From the NCBI GenBank assembly GCA_031273075.1, contig JAISSM010000051.1:1-15985 (forward strand): a DNA stretch of 15,985 nt, written 5' to 3'. The position numbers and the translations under genes were made by a program. The notes beneath the pieces are model-generated. The model was not told where the DNA came from. It saw only the letters and a program-made list of their open reading frames with translations, and did no database searches. Origin of the DNA: Rickettsiales bacterium (lineage in GTDB: Bacteria > Pseudomonadota > Alphaproteobacteria > Rs-D84). Shown here piece after piece: positions 1 through 5,579 of the stretch. Each line of letters starts with the position of its first letter. The first letter of the stretch is position 1.

Positions 1-464
1 ACTATCGGCTTCGGGGCGACTTTTCTGGTTTCGACCACGGTCGCGGGCGCGGGCTTTTTGACTTCGGGTTTTTTTATCGCCGACTTTTTAATTTCGGATG
101 CGGAAACGGACGTTCTCGAGACCACAACTATTGTCGGACGGTTTTTACGGACCGCCCTGTTCGTCATGTCCAATACCTTTGTCCGTTCCGAAAGAGTGTA
201 TCCCACGCCGTCGGTTTTTTTAATGTTGCGGACAACGGGCGCATTTTGAGGCGCCGGCGCTTCCTTTGCGGGTATCTTTACGAACATTGTGAAAAACATC
301 GCGCATACAAGCAAAAGCAGCGCTATATTTGCGCACAAAAGCCTGTCTATCCCGCGCATGCGCGCCCATATGGCGGACAGATGCCTTTTGATATGCATCA
401 AGACACCCATCTCGTCGGCTTTCAAGCCTTCCGACGCGTTCGCAAGAATCTCTTTTTTATCCAT
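1..464 (-). CDS. Hypothetical single-pass membrane protein (C-terminus off the left edge)
   Basis: I do not recognise this gene. The frame runs open from ATG 464-462 to the left edge, giving 154 residues without a stop. The first 40 residues are charged (begins MDKKEILANA). A hydrophobic stretch at about residues 42-63 (LLCANIALLLLVCAMFF) looks like one membrane span or uncleaved anchor. After it comes a Pro/Ala/Lys-rich segment (for example KKPEVKKPAPA, about 131-141), typical of an extended periplasmic linker, so a folded domain may lie beyond the edge. The start is supported by GAGAGG 8-9 nt upstream and by a TTGACA-N16-TACATT promoter. It is divergent from groES. Topology N-in/C-out is inferred from the positive charges (KRH, RMR, DR) before the span. 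Function unknown. Confidence 0.75.
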   Translation of the reverse strand, partial: MDKKEILANASEGLKADEMGVLMHIKRHLSAIWARMRGIDRLLCANIALLLLVCAMFFTMFVKIPAKEAPAPQNAPVVRNIKKTDGVGYTLSERTKVLDMTNRAVRKNRPTIVVVSRTSVSASEIKKSAIKKPEVKKPAPATVVETRKVAPKPI

Positions 465-486
465 GTCTTAACCTCTCTATGGCCAC

Positions 487-514
487 AATGTAGCACTTAA
501 TTATCGTTTGTCAA
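487..514 (-). promoter_or_regulatory. Sigma-70-type promoter of the left-edge gene
   Basis: On the minus strand a perfect -35 TTGACA (514-509) is followed after 16 nt by TACATT (492-487, 4 of 6 to TATAAT). The predicted transcription start lies 15-20 nt upstream of ATG 464, leaving room for the GAGAGG ribosome binding site. Confidence 0.55.
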
Positions 515-573
515 GAAATTTTATCTCGGGGCGGCCCCTCCCCCCGGAACAGGGGAAGGCGCCATGTTTTTTT

Positions 574-598
574 ATGCCGGTCTCTTGAAAACCGGTAT
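574..598. repeat. Inverted repeat around the groESL -35 box
   Basis: ATGCCGGT (574-581) and ACCGGTAT (591-598) match as inverted arms at 7 of 8 positions across a 9-nt spacer that holds CTTGAAA. The position suggests an operator, but this is inference; no regulator is identified. Confidence 0.4.
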
Positions 599-613
599 TT
601 TCGTCGCTATATT
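584..613 (+). promoter_or_regulatory. Candidate RpoH (sigma-32) heat-shock promoter of groESL
   Basis: CTTGAAA at 584-590 and GCTATAT at 606-612 give CTTG-N18-gCTATAT. This fits the alphaproteobacterial heat-shock pattern CTTG-N17/18-CYTATNT except at the first base of the -10. It lies about 85 nt before groES. No CIRCE (TTAGCACTC-N9-GAGTGCTAA) is visible, so control by HrcA through that element is not supported. The -35 sits in the 9-nt spacer of an imperfect inverted repeat (574-581 and 591-598). Confidence 0.55.
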
Positions 614-620
614 ACGAAAG

Positions 621-681
621 GCCGCGCCGCAAGGCGGCGTGCATATCACTGGATCCCGCGATCAAGTCGCGGGATGACAAA
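621..681 (+). repeat. Palindromic repeat family A, copy 1 (before groES)
   Basis: Two hairpins. The first is a short GC stem, CGCCGC-AAG-GCGGCG (625-639). The second has a 9-bp perfect stem ATCCCGCGA/TCGCGGGAT (653-661 and 667-675) with loop TCAAG, followed by GATGACAAAG. The same two-hairpin layout recurs at 975-1034, inverted at 2952-3012, and in a compound form at 9730-9831. It resembles REP or Rickettsia-type palindromic elements in style. It ends directly at the groES ribosome binding site. Confidence 0.85.
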
Positions 682-688
682 GAGGAGG
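681..688 (+). promoter_or_regulatory. groES ribosome binding site at the edge of repeat A1
   Basis: AGAGGAGG lies 7 nt before ATG 696. It directly continues the repeat-derived GGGATGACAA, and the same 17-nt join GGGATGACAAAGAGGAG occurs before groEL. Confidence 0.8.
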
Positions 689-695
689 ATACACA

Positions 696-974
696 ATGGT
701 AAAATTCAAGCCTTTACACAACTTCGTTCTGTTGGAGAAAATAGCCGAGGACAACAAGACCGCCGGCGGAATCATAATCCCCGACACCGCAAAGGAAAAA
801 CCGTCCAGCGGCAAAGTGATCGCCGTCGGGCCCGGAATAAAAGACGAACCGATGACCGTCAAGGCCGGCGACGTCGTTCTGTTCGGCAAGTGGGCCTCCA
901 CCGCCAACGAAGTCAAAATCGACGGACAGGAATTTATTCTTATAAAGGAAAGCGAGATTTTAGGGATAATTTAA
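696..974 (+). CDS. groES: GroES co-chaperonin (Cpn10)
   Basis: GroES is the heptameric lid of the GroEL folding chamber in the cytoplasm. The 92-residue product is slightly shorter than the usual 95-97. It starts with the typical MVKFKPLHNFVLLEK strand. The mobile loop that docks on GroEL is at about residues 18-36, with the GGIIIPDTAKEKP core (24-36). It also has VIAVGPG (41-47), the AGDVVLFGKW strand (57-66), and the C-terminal ILIKESEILGII, which corresponds to the family's usual L-x-x-K-E-S-D-I-L ending. The start is set by a strong AGAGGAGG. It is the first gene of a two-gene operon, 73 nt before groEL, under a likely RpoH promoter. The gap to groEL is filled by repeat A2. Identification is secure. 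Confidence 0.97.
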   Translation: MVKFKPLHNFVLLEKIAEDNKTAGGIIIPDTAKEKPSSGKVIAVGPGIKDEPMTVKAGDVVLFGKWASTANEVKIDGQEFILIKESEILGII

Positions 975-1034
975 GCCGCGCCGCTTTGCGGCGCACATAA
1001 ACCTGGATCCCGCGGTCAAGCCGCGGGATGACAA
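975..1034 (+). repeat. Palindromic repeat family A, copy 2 (groES-groEL gap)
   Basis: It starts right after the groES stop codon. A GC hairpin (about 979-993, CGCCGC/GCGGCG) is followed by a 9-bp perfect stem ATCCCGCGG/CCGCGGGAT (1007-1015 and 1021-1029), loop TCAAG, then GACAAAG running into AGAGGAG. It fills nearly the whole 73-nt gap, so it must be transcribed between the two genes and could affect mRNA processing or the GroES:GroEL ratio. Confidence 0.85.
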
Positions 1035-1047
1035 AGAGGAGAAAAAC

Positions 1048-2682
1048 ATGAGCAAGAACATTACTTTCAACACTGAAAAAGTCAAGGCCGGGGCGAACAA
1101 ACTTGCCGACGCGGTCAAGATAACCATGGGCCCCCTGGGGCGGACCGTCATAATCGAAAAATCATACGGCGCGCCCGCGGTAACCAAGGACGGCGTTTCG
1201 GTCGCCAAGGAAATTTCCCTTAAAGATCCGGAGGAAAACGTCGGCGCGAAATTATTGCAGGGCGTCGCCAAGAAGGCCGGCGACAATGCCGGAGACGGAA
1301 CAACGACCGCGACCCTTTTGGCGCAATCGATATTCAACGAAGGCTATAAACTGGCCGCGGCCGGAATGAATCCGTCCGACATAAAGCGCGGCATAGACGC
1401 CGCCGTTTCCGCCGTCATCAAAGACATCGACGCGCACGCAAAGCCCGTCAAGGACTCCACGGAAATCGCCCAGGTCGCGACCATATCCGCGAACGGCGAC
1501 GCGGAGCTGGGCCGACAGATCGCGGACGCGATGGACAAGGTCGGCAAGGAAGGCGTCATCACCGTCGGCGAATCGAAGGGCCTCGACACAGAAATCGAAA
1601 TCACCCAGGGCATGCAATTCGACCACGGATTCATGTCGCCCTATTTCGTGACCGACACGGAAAAGATGACCGCCCAACTGGACGGCGCGCAGATTTTGGT
1701 TTCGGAGAAAAAAATCGCCAACCTGCAATCGCTGCTTCCGATCTTAGAGCCGGTCGCGCAATCGGGCAAGCCGCTTTTGATCATCGCGGACGACGTGGAA
1801 TCCGAAGCGCTCGCGACCCTGATCCTGAACCGTCTTCGCGGCGGACTTAAGGTGTGCGCGGTCAAGGCGCCCGGATTCGGAGACCGCCGGAAAGAGATGC
1901 TTAAAGACATCGCGGTCCTTACCAAGGCGACCGTCGTTTCCGACGAAATGGGAATGACGTTCGAAAACATTTCAATCGACGTTCTCGGAAGCGCAAAGCA
2001 CGTCACCGTGACGAAAGACGCGACGCTTATCGTCGACGGCGCGGGCGACAAGAAAGACGTGGACGCGCGCGCGGCGGAAATCAGAAAGGCGATCGAAACC
2101 GCGACCAGCGATTACTACAAGGAAAAACTTAACGAACGCCTGGCGCGGCTTGTCGGCGGCGTCGCGGTCATCAAAGTCGGCGGCATGACCGAAGTCGAAA
2201 TGAAAGAAAAGAAGGACCGCGTCGAAGACGCCCTTGCCGCCACGCGCGCGGCGGTCGCCGAAGGCATAGTCCCGGGCGGCGGCGTGGCGCTCGCGCGCGC
2301 GGGCGACGCCTTGTCAAAACCGATCGCGGACGCGGAAAATCTGAACGTGGCCAACGGAATCAAAATCGTCCTCGGTTCCCTCGCCGCGCCGTTCAAACAG
2401 ATCATCAACAACGGAGGCGATGGATCGGGCGCGCAAAGCGGCGACGTGTTCCTTAACGACGTCCTTAAAAACAAGGATTACAATTACGGATACGACGCGC
2501 GGGCCGGCCGGTTCGGCGACATGATGAAAATGGGAATAATCGATCCGGCCAAGGTCGTGAAAACCGCGCTGTCGGCGGCGGCGTCGACGGCCGGCGTCAT
2601 GCTTACCACCGGCGCGGTCGTAACCGAGATACCGGAAGAAAAGCCGGCGGCGCCCGGCGGCGGCATGCCCCCCATGATGTAG
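1048..2682 (+). CDS. groEL: GroEL chaperonin (Cpn60/Hsp60)
   Basis: This is the 14-subunit ATP-driven folding chamber that works with GroES. The product is 544 residues, the normal length. Visible family features are LADAVKITMGP (19-29), YGAPAVTKDGVSVAKEI (40-56), the nucleotide-site AGDGTTTAT (81-89, with D83 matching E. coli D87), the apical-domain stretch around SPYFVTD, ALATLILNRLRGG and KAPGFGDRRKEML, the EDALAATRAAVAEGIVPGGG block holding the second catalytic Asp, and a GGGMPPMM tail. The ATG has AGAGGAG 6 nt upstream. One odd point: residue 30, in the GPxGR nucleotide loop, is Leu (codon CTG), where bacterial and mitochondrial members normally have Lys. The rest of the N-terminal domain looks intact, so I expect a working protein. 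Confidence 0.97.
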   Translation: MSKNITFNTEKVKAGANKLADAVKITMGPLGRTVIIEKSYGAPAVTKDGVSVAKEISLKDPEENVGAKLLQGVAKKAGDNAGDGTTTATLLAQSIFNEGYKLAAAGMNPSDIKRGIDAAVSAVIKDIDAHAKPVKDSTEIAQVATISANGDAELGRQIADAMDKVGKEGVITVGESKGLDTEIEITQGMQFDHGFMSPYFVTDTEKMTAQLDGAQILVSEKKIANLQSLLPILEPVAQSGKPLLIIADDVESEALATLILNRLRGGLKVCAVKAPGFGDRRKEMLKDIAVLTKATVVSDEMGMTFENISIDVLGSAKHVTVTKDATLIVDGAGDKKDVDARAAEIRKAIETATSDYYKEKLNERLARLVGGVAVIKVGGMTEVEMKEKKDRVEDALAATRAAVAEGIVPGGGVALARAGDALSKPIADAENLNVANGIKIVLGSLAAPFKQIINNGGDGSGAQSGDVFLNDVLKNKDYNYGYDARAGRFGDMMKMGIIDPAKVVKTALSAAASTAGVMLTTGAVVTEIPEEKPAAPGGGMPPMM

Positions 2683-2724
2683 CGCAAAATCCGCCGGGTC
2701 GCGTGATAATGCGCCAAATCGGCA

Positions 2725-2773
2725 CGAAAACGCCCCCTCATGTATGCCTCAATACACTACGGGGGCGTTTTCG
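2725..2773 (+). terminator. Long hairpin after groEL, probable terminator
   Basis: CGAAAACGCCCCC (2725-2737) pairs perfectly over 13 bp with GGGGGCGTTTTCG (2761-2773). The 23-nt loop holds a smaller TGTAT/ATACA stem. It starts 42 nt after the groEL stop. No clean T-run follows the stem, so it could act in termination or as a stabilising 3' end. Confidence 0.7.
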
Positions 2774-2837
2774 CACCACCTTGACACATTCTGACGCGAC
2801 GACCTTGTTTGATGAATTTTACGTTTTAGTTTATAAA

Positions 2838-2865
2838 TTGACAATTTGGTTTAATCCCCTATAAT
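2838..2865 (+). promoter_or_regulatory. Consensus sigma-70 promoter of tRNA-Gln
   Basis: TTGACA (2838-2843), 16-nt spacer, TATAAT (2860-2865): both hexamers are perfect. Transcription would start about 3-5 nt before the mature tRNA 5' end at 2876, leaving almost no leader. Confidence 0.8.
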
Positions 2866-2875
2866 ACCCGCCGAT

Positions 2876-2949
2876 TGGGGCATAGTTTAATGGTAGAACA
2901 ACGGACTCTGACTCCGTATATATTGGTTCGACTCCAGTTGCCCCAACCA
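2876..2949 (+). tRNA. tRNA-Gln, anticodon CTG
   Basis: The acceptor arms TGGGGCA (2876-2882) and TGCCCCA (2939-2945) pair over 7 bp. The anticodon stem ACGGA/TCCGT (2901-2905 and 2913-2917) encloses a 7-nt loop with CTG at 2908-2910, reading CAG. The T-arm is ATTGG-TTCGACT-CCAGT. Discriminator A2946 is followed by an encoded CCA (2947-2949). It has its own consensus promoter and is followed at once by repeat A3. Confidence 0.93.
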
Positions 2950-2951
2950 CA

Positions 2952-3012
2952 CTTTGTCATACCGCGGTTTAACCGCGGTATCCGGTGATAAGCACGCGGC
3001 TCTGCCGCGACA
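2952..3012 (-). repeat. Palindromic repeat family A, copy 3 (inverted)
   Basis: Read on the minus strand this matches copy 1 in layout: a GC hairpin CGCGGC-AGA-GCCGCG, a linker TGCTTATCACCGG, a perfect 9-bp stem ATACCGCGG/CCGCGGTAT (2959-2967 and 2973-2981), then ATGACAAAG. It starts 2-3 nt after the tRNA-Gln CCA end, so its hairpins may end the tRNA transcript. Confidence 0.8.
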
Positions 3013-3013
3013 C

Positions 3014-3054
3014 ATTAATTGTTAATTGTTCATTATTGACTGTTAATTATTTAA
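3014..3054. repeat. AT-rich repeat family C, copy 1
   Basis: A low-GC block with repeated GTTAATTGTTCATT-type words (ATTGTTAATTG, GTTCATTATTG, TGTTAATTA). It overlaps the stop codon of the 71-aa gene and adjoins repeat A3. A cleaner tandem version of the same words occurs at 10711-10743 inside a signal peptide. Confidence 0.65.
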
Positions 3055-3266
3055 CGCACCAGTCTTCCGTCGCTTTTATTTTGATAATACACGTCGATGA
3101 CCTTTTTCGCGTCGGAGTGCTGGTCAAGTTTTACCACATGGCCTCCGCGGGAAATCGTAACTATCACGCCGTGCTCTTTGGCCGTTTTGATCGCGCGGGC
3201 CACAAAGGCATTTATTCCTTCGCCCCTGTTCAAAGTCAAACTTACCGTATCTCTTACAAGCGTCAT
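3051..3266 (-). CDS. Small hypothetical protein, 71 aa
   Basis: I do not recognise a family with confidence. The reading frame is supported by a good ribosome binding site (GAAGGA, 5 nt before ATG 3266), a near-consensus promoter upstream, and a plausible globular composition. It begins MTLVRDTVSLTLNRGEG; residues 17-42 look like a helix then a strand (INAFVARAIKTAKEHG, VIVTISRGG), and a second helix lies at 51-61 (SDAKKVIDVYY). There is no signal peptide or membrane span. The order strand, G-x-x-A helix, strand-GG, AK-x-x-x-x-V helix is weakly like HPr-type phosphocarriers, but the His of HPr would be Asn19, so this is only a hint. It lies alone between two tRNA genes on the opposite strand. 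Its promoter holds a palindrome. Confidence 0.65.
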   Translation of the reverse strand: MTLVRDTVSLTLNRGEGINAFVARAIKTAKEHGVIVTISRGGHVVKLDQHSDAKKVIDVYYQNKSDGRLVR

Positions 3267-3300
3267 AGTTCCTTCGCCTTATGTTTTTATTACAACTATT

Positions 3301-3328
3301 ATTGTAATCTAAAATTACAATTTGTCAA
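3301..3328 (-). promoter_or_regulatory. Promoter of the 71-aa gene with operator-like palindrome
   Basis: On the minus strand TTGACA (3328-3323), 16-nt spacer, TACAAT (3306-3301). A perfect inverted repeat, ATTGTAAT (3301-3308) and ATTACAAT (3314-3321) with 5-nt spacer, overlaps the -10 and fills the spacer. A protein bound there would block RNA polymerase, so repression is likely; the regulator is unknown. Confidence 0.6.
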
Positions 3329-3346
3329 ATTCCGTTGAAGTTATCC

Positions 3347-3375
3347 TTGAAAGCGCGGATTTTCTTTGCTAGGGT
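3347..3375 (+). promoter_or_regulatory. Likely promoter of tRNA-Glu
   Basis: TTGAAA (3347-3352), 17-nt spacer, TAGGGT (3370-3375), with transcription predicted a few nt before the tRNA at 3387. The -10 is weak, but a GC-rich stretch follows it, as in stable-RNA promoters. Confidence 0.5.
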
Positions 3376-3386
3376 AAGGGTCGTTC

Positions 3387-3461
3387 GCTCCCATCGTCTA
3401 GCGGTCAGGACGTCAGATTCTCATTCTGAAAACACGGGTTCAAGTCCCGTTGGGAGTGCCA
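3387..3461 (+). tRNA. tRNA-Glu, anticodon CTC
   Basis: The acceptor GCTCCCA (3387-3393) pairs with TGGGAGT (3451-3457), with a G-T pair at the end. The D-arm has the tRNA-Glu-like TCGTCTAGCGGTCAGGAC. The anticodon stem TCAGA/TCTGA (3413-3417 and 3425-3429) encloses CTC at 3420-3422, reading GAG. The T-arm ACGGG-TTCAAGT-CCCGT is perfect. Discriminator G3458 is followed by encoded CCA (3459-3461). Confidence 0.95.
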
Positions 3462-3462
3462 C

Positions 3463-3499
3463 CGATTTTCGTTATCGGCGAAGCCGATTAAGAAAATCG
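3463..3499 (+). terminator. Nested hairpin after tRNA-Glu
   Basis: CGATTTTC (3463-3470) pairs with GAAAATCG (3492-3499), and inside it ATCGGC-GAA-GCCGAT forms a second stem, so nearly all 37 nt can pair. It begins 2 nt after the CCA end. No T-run follows, so this may be a processing or termination stem. A second GC hairpin (GCCGC-GTA-GCGGC, around 3513-3525) lies just beyond. Confidence 0.5.
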
Positions 3500-3555
3500 A
3501 GTGTCTCGGCGTAGCCGCGTAGCGGCGAAGACGGACGGGTCACACAAAATATTAT

Positions 3556-3643
3556 AGTGACTAGTGATCAGTGACTAGTGATTAGTTTAGTGAGCGAAGC
3601 GAACACATCAACTAATCACTAATCACTATTACACTAATCACTA
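3556..3643. repeat. TAGTGAT-type repeats in inverted arrangement
   Basis: The left side holds repeats of the kind AGTGACTAGTGATCAGTGAC; the right side holds the complementary CTAATCACTAATCACTA words. TAGTGATTAGTT (3576-3587) pairs perfectly over 12 bp with AACTAATCACTA (3610-3621), around a loop with GCGAAGCG. It fills the leader region of the ABC transporter gene. No promoter for that gene is obvious here, so this may be a transcription or mRNA-structure element. Confidence 0.6.
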
Positions 3644-3661
3644 CAAAAAACGGAGTTTTTT

Positions 3662-5428
3662 GTGGATCGTTTTCCAAAAACTTTATTCGGCTTCTATTTC
3701 AGGCGCGCGGTTCGCGGGTTCGGCCTTACCCTTGTTTTATGGGCGATATTCTCGGTTTTGATCAAGCTCGTATACGACGTCATGTGGCCGCTGTTTCAAA
3801 AGTGGTTCATATCGCTGTTCGAGCAAACCGTTCCGTCCGGCATGACGTTCATCGAATTCGCAACGCCCACGATTTTGTTCATGCTGGCCGTCTGGCTGTT
3901 CTTCGACGGGATAGAATTGTGGCGCAGCGTTCTGGCCAACCGCTGGATCCCGAAAATAAGAAAGAACGCGGGCGTCATTCTGAACGACTATGTCCATTCG
4001 CAATCCATGTCGTTCTGGTCGGCGCGCATGGCCGGCAAGGTCGACTCGCAGATCGGATACATAGTCAACGGACTTTGGGTCATATTCAACACGCCGGTGC
4101 AGATTTTCGGATCGGTTACGGTGATCGTGATCACAAGCGGGCTTGTCCTTTCGATCAACGCGAACATCGCCGCCGTTCTTATCGCCGTGTTCATATTCCG
4201 ATTCGCGTTCGGCATGATCCTTTTAAGGCCCATGAACCGAAGCGCGAAATTCGCCGCGGATTCCCAATCCGCATTGCACGGCAAACAGGTGGACAGCATT
4301 TTCAACTATTCCATCGTCAAACTGTTCGCCGGAAGGAATTCGGAGCGCGCGCATTTGGGCGCGCCGCGCGACCAGCTTGTCAAGGCGCGCATCGACGCCG
4401 CGTTTTTTCAGCGGCTGTTCTGGGGCGTGCCCTTGATCGTAAGCGACATCGCGTTCACCCTGATGATGTTTCTGTGCGCGGTTTTTTACGCCTCCGGCCA
4501 AATGCTCGTCTCCGAAATAGTGTTCACCGTCGCCGCGTCCTTGGCCATCATGGGCTCCATCGCCAACATCGTGAACAATATCCCGGAATTCGTCGACATA
4601 CTCGGAAGCGCGCTTAAATCGTACGAGGAGCTTATAAAGGCCGTCGAAATCACGGACGATCCGGACGCGAAAGATTTGGTCGTGAAAAAAGGCGCGATCG
4701 AAGTCAGGGGCGTTGCGTTCGGATACAAGAAACGGAAAATATTGAACGACTTTTCGCTTAAAATCCGCGCGGGCGAAAAGGTCGGGCTTGTCGGGCAAAG
4801 CGGCGCGGGCAAAACGACGTTGGTCAACCTTTTGATGCGGCTTTACGATCCTTTGAGGGGCGATATTTTCATCGACGGACAGAACATAAAAAAGATCGCC
4901 CAGGATTCCCTTCGCAAAAACATCGCGTTCATTCCGCAGGAACCGTCGATGTTCAACCGCACGCTTAAAGACAACATCGGATACGGGGACGTCGACGCGG
5001 GATTGGGAAAGATCCGCGGCGCGGCGCGCCGCGCGGAAATCGACAAATTCGTGATGGGGTTGGAGGACAAATACGATTCCATGGTCGGCGACAGGGGGAT
5101 CAAACTGTCGTCCGGACAGAAACAGCGCGTCGCGATCGCGCGCGCGTTTTTGAAGAACGCGCCGATATTGATACTGGACGAAGCGACAAGCGCGCTGGAT
5201 TCGGAAACGGAGCATCTTATACAGAAATCGTTTTTCGAATTGTCGAAGGGAAAAACGACGCTGGCGATCGCGCACAGACTGTCGACTTTAAGCCGCATGG
5301 ACCGCATAGTGGTCATGGCGGACGGCCGGATAAGAGAGTCGGGAACGCACAGGGAATTGATCGAAAAGAAAAACGGCCTCTACGCGAAAATGTGGAAAAT
5401 GCAGTCGGGGGGATTTATCGCCAATTAG
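3662..5428 (+). CDS. ABC exporter, fused membrane and ATPase domains (MsbA/ABCB-like)
   Basis: A complete 588-residue half-transporter that should work as a homodimer in the inner membrane, exporting a lipid, peptide or drug; the substrate cannot be read from sequence. The N-terminal membrane domain (about 1-320) has about six hydrophobic spans, the clearest near 20-38, 68-85, 130-185 (two) and 250-300 (two). The ATPase domain (about 345-575) is intact: Walker A GQSGAGKTT (378-386), Q-loop Q426, signature LSSGQ (482-486, with Ser for the usual third-position Gly), Walker B ILILDEA with D506-E507, and switch H538 in AIAHRLST. The start is GTG 3662, chosen because CGGAG lies 6-7 nt upstream and the product begins with an amphipathic MDRFPKTLFGFYFRRA. 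It stands alone, between tRNA-Glu and repeat B1. Confidence 0.93.
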   Translation: MDRFPKTLFGFYFRRAVRGFGLTLVLWAIFSVLIKLVYDVMWPLFQKWFISLFEQTVPSGMTFIEFATPTILFMLAVWLFFDGIELWRSVLANRWIPKIRKNAGVILNDYVHSQSMSFWSARMAGKVDSQIGYIVNGLWVIFNTPVQIFGSVTVIVITSGLVLSINANIAAVLIAVFIFRFAFGMILLRPMNRSAKFAADSQSALHGKQVDSIFNYSIVKLFAGRNSERAHLGAPRDQLVKARIDAAFFQRLFWGVPLIVSDIAFTLMMFLCAVFYASGQMLVSEIVFTVAASLAIMGSIANIVNNIPEFVDILGSALKSYEELIKAVEITDDPDAKDLVVKKGAIEVRGVAFGYKKRKILNDFSLKIRAGEKVGLVGQSGAGKTTLVNLLMRLYDPLRGDIFIDGQNIKKIAQDSLRKNIAFIPQEPSMFNRTLKDNIGYGDVDAGLGKIRGAARRAEIDKFVMGLEDKYDSMVGDRGIKLSSGQKQRVAIARAFLKNAPILILDEATSALDSETEHLIQKSFFELSKGKTTLAIAHRLSTLSRMDRIVVMADGRIRESGTHRELIEKKNGLYAKMWKMQSGGFIAN

Positions 5429-5444
5429 CAATCATGGCAGAGCC

Positions 5445-5578
5445 AAAGTTCCCCTCTATGGAGGGGTGGATTGCGAGCCCGTGGCGAGCAAGACGGGGGG
5501 GTTATGCGGACTTGGGAAACCACCCCGCCACCCTTCGCCAAGGCTACGGGTGGCACCCCTCCGACGGAGGGGAACTTT
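5445..5578. repeat. MITE-like repeat family B, full copy 1
   Basis: A 134-bp element with terminal inverted repeats: the left end AAAGTTCCCCTC-TATG-GAGGGGTGG, and the right end CACCCCTCCG-A-CGGAGGGGAACTTT as its inverse. Each end is itself a hairpin, and internal GGGG(T/G)GGTT/AACCACCCC arms can pair. It fills the gap between the convergent ABC transporter and the 1362-aa gene, ending 1-2 nt from the latter's stop codon. A second full copy is at 14569-14686 and a half copy inside tsaB. Confidence 0.85.
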
Positions 5579-5579
5579 A

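Noticed and set aside
535..555. CCCCT...AGGGG hairpin upstream of groES
   Set aside because: Only 5 bp in a C/G-rich stretch; not distinguishable from chance and not clearly a repeat-B relic.
465..695. CIRCE element before groES
   Set aside because: A partial TAGCACTT at 491-498 looks like half of CIRCE, but there is no GAGTGCTAA partner 9 nt away, and it lies in the promoter of the left-edge gene.
2985..3338. Plus-strand 117-codon frame
   Set aside because: It begins in repeats A3 and C1 and runs antisense to the 71-aa gene, which has the better RBS and promoter.
4223..5275. Minus-strand 350-codon frame under the ABC transporter
   Set aside because: Antisense shadow: rich in Arg, Asp and Val without motifs, while the plus strand has a full set of ABC motifs.
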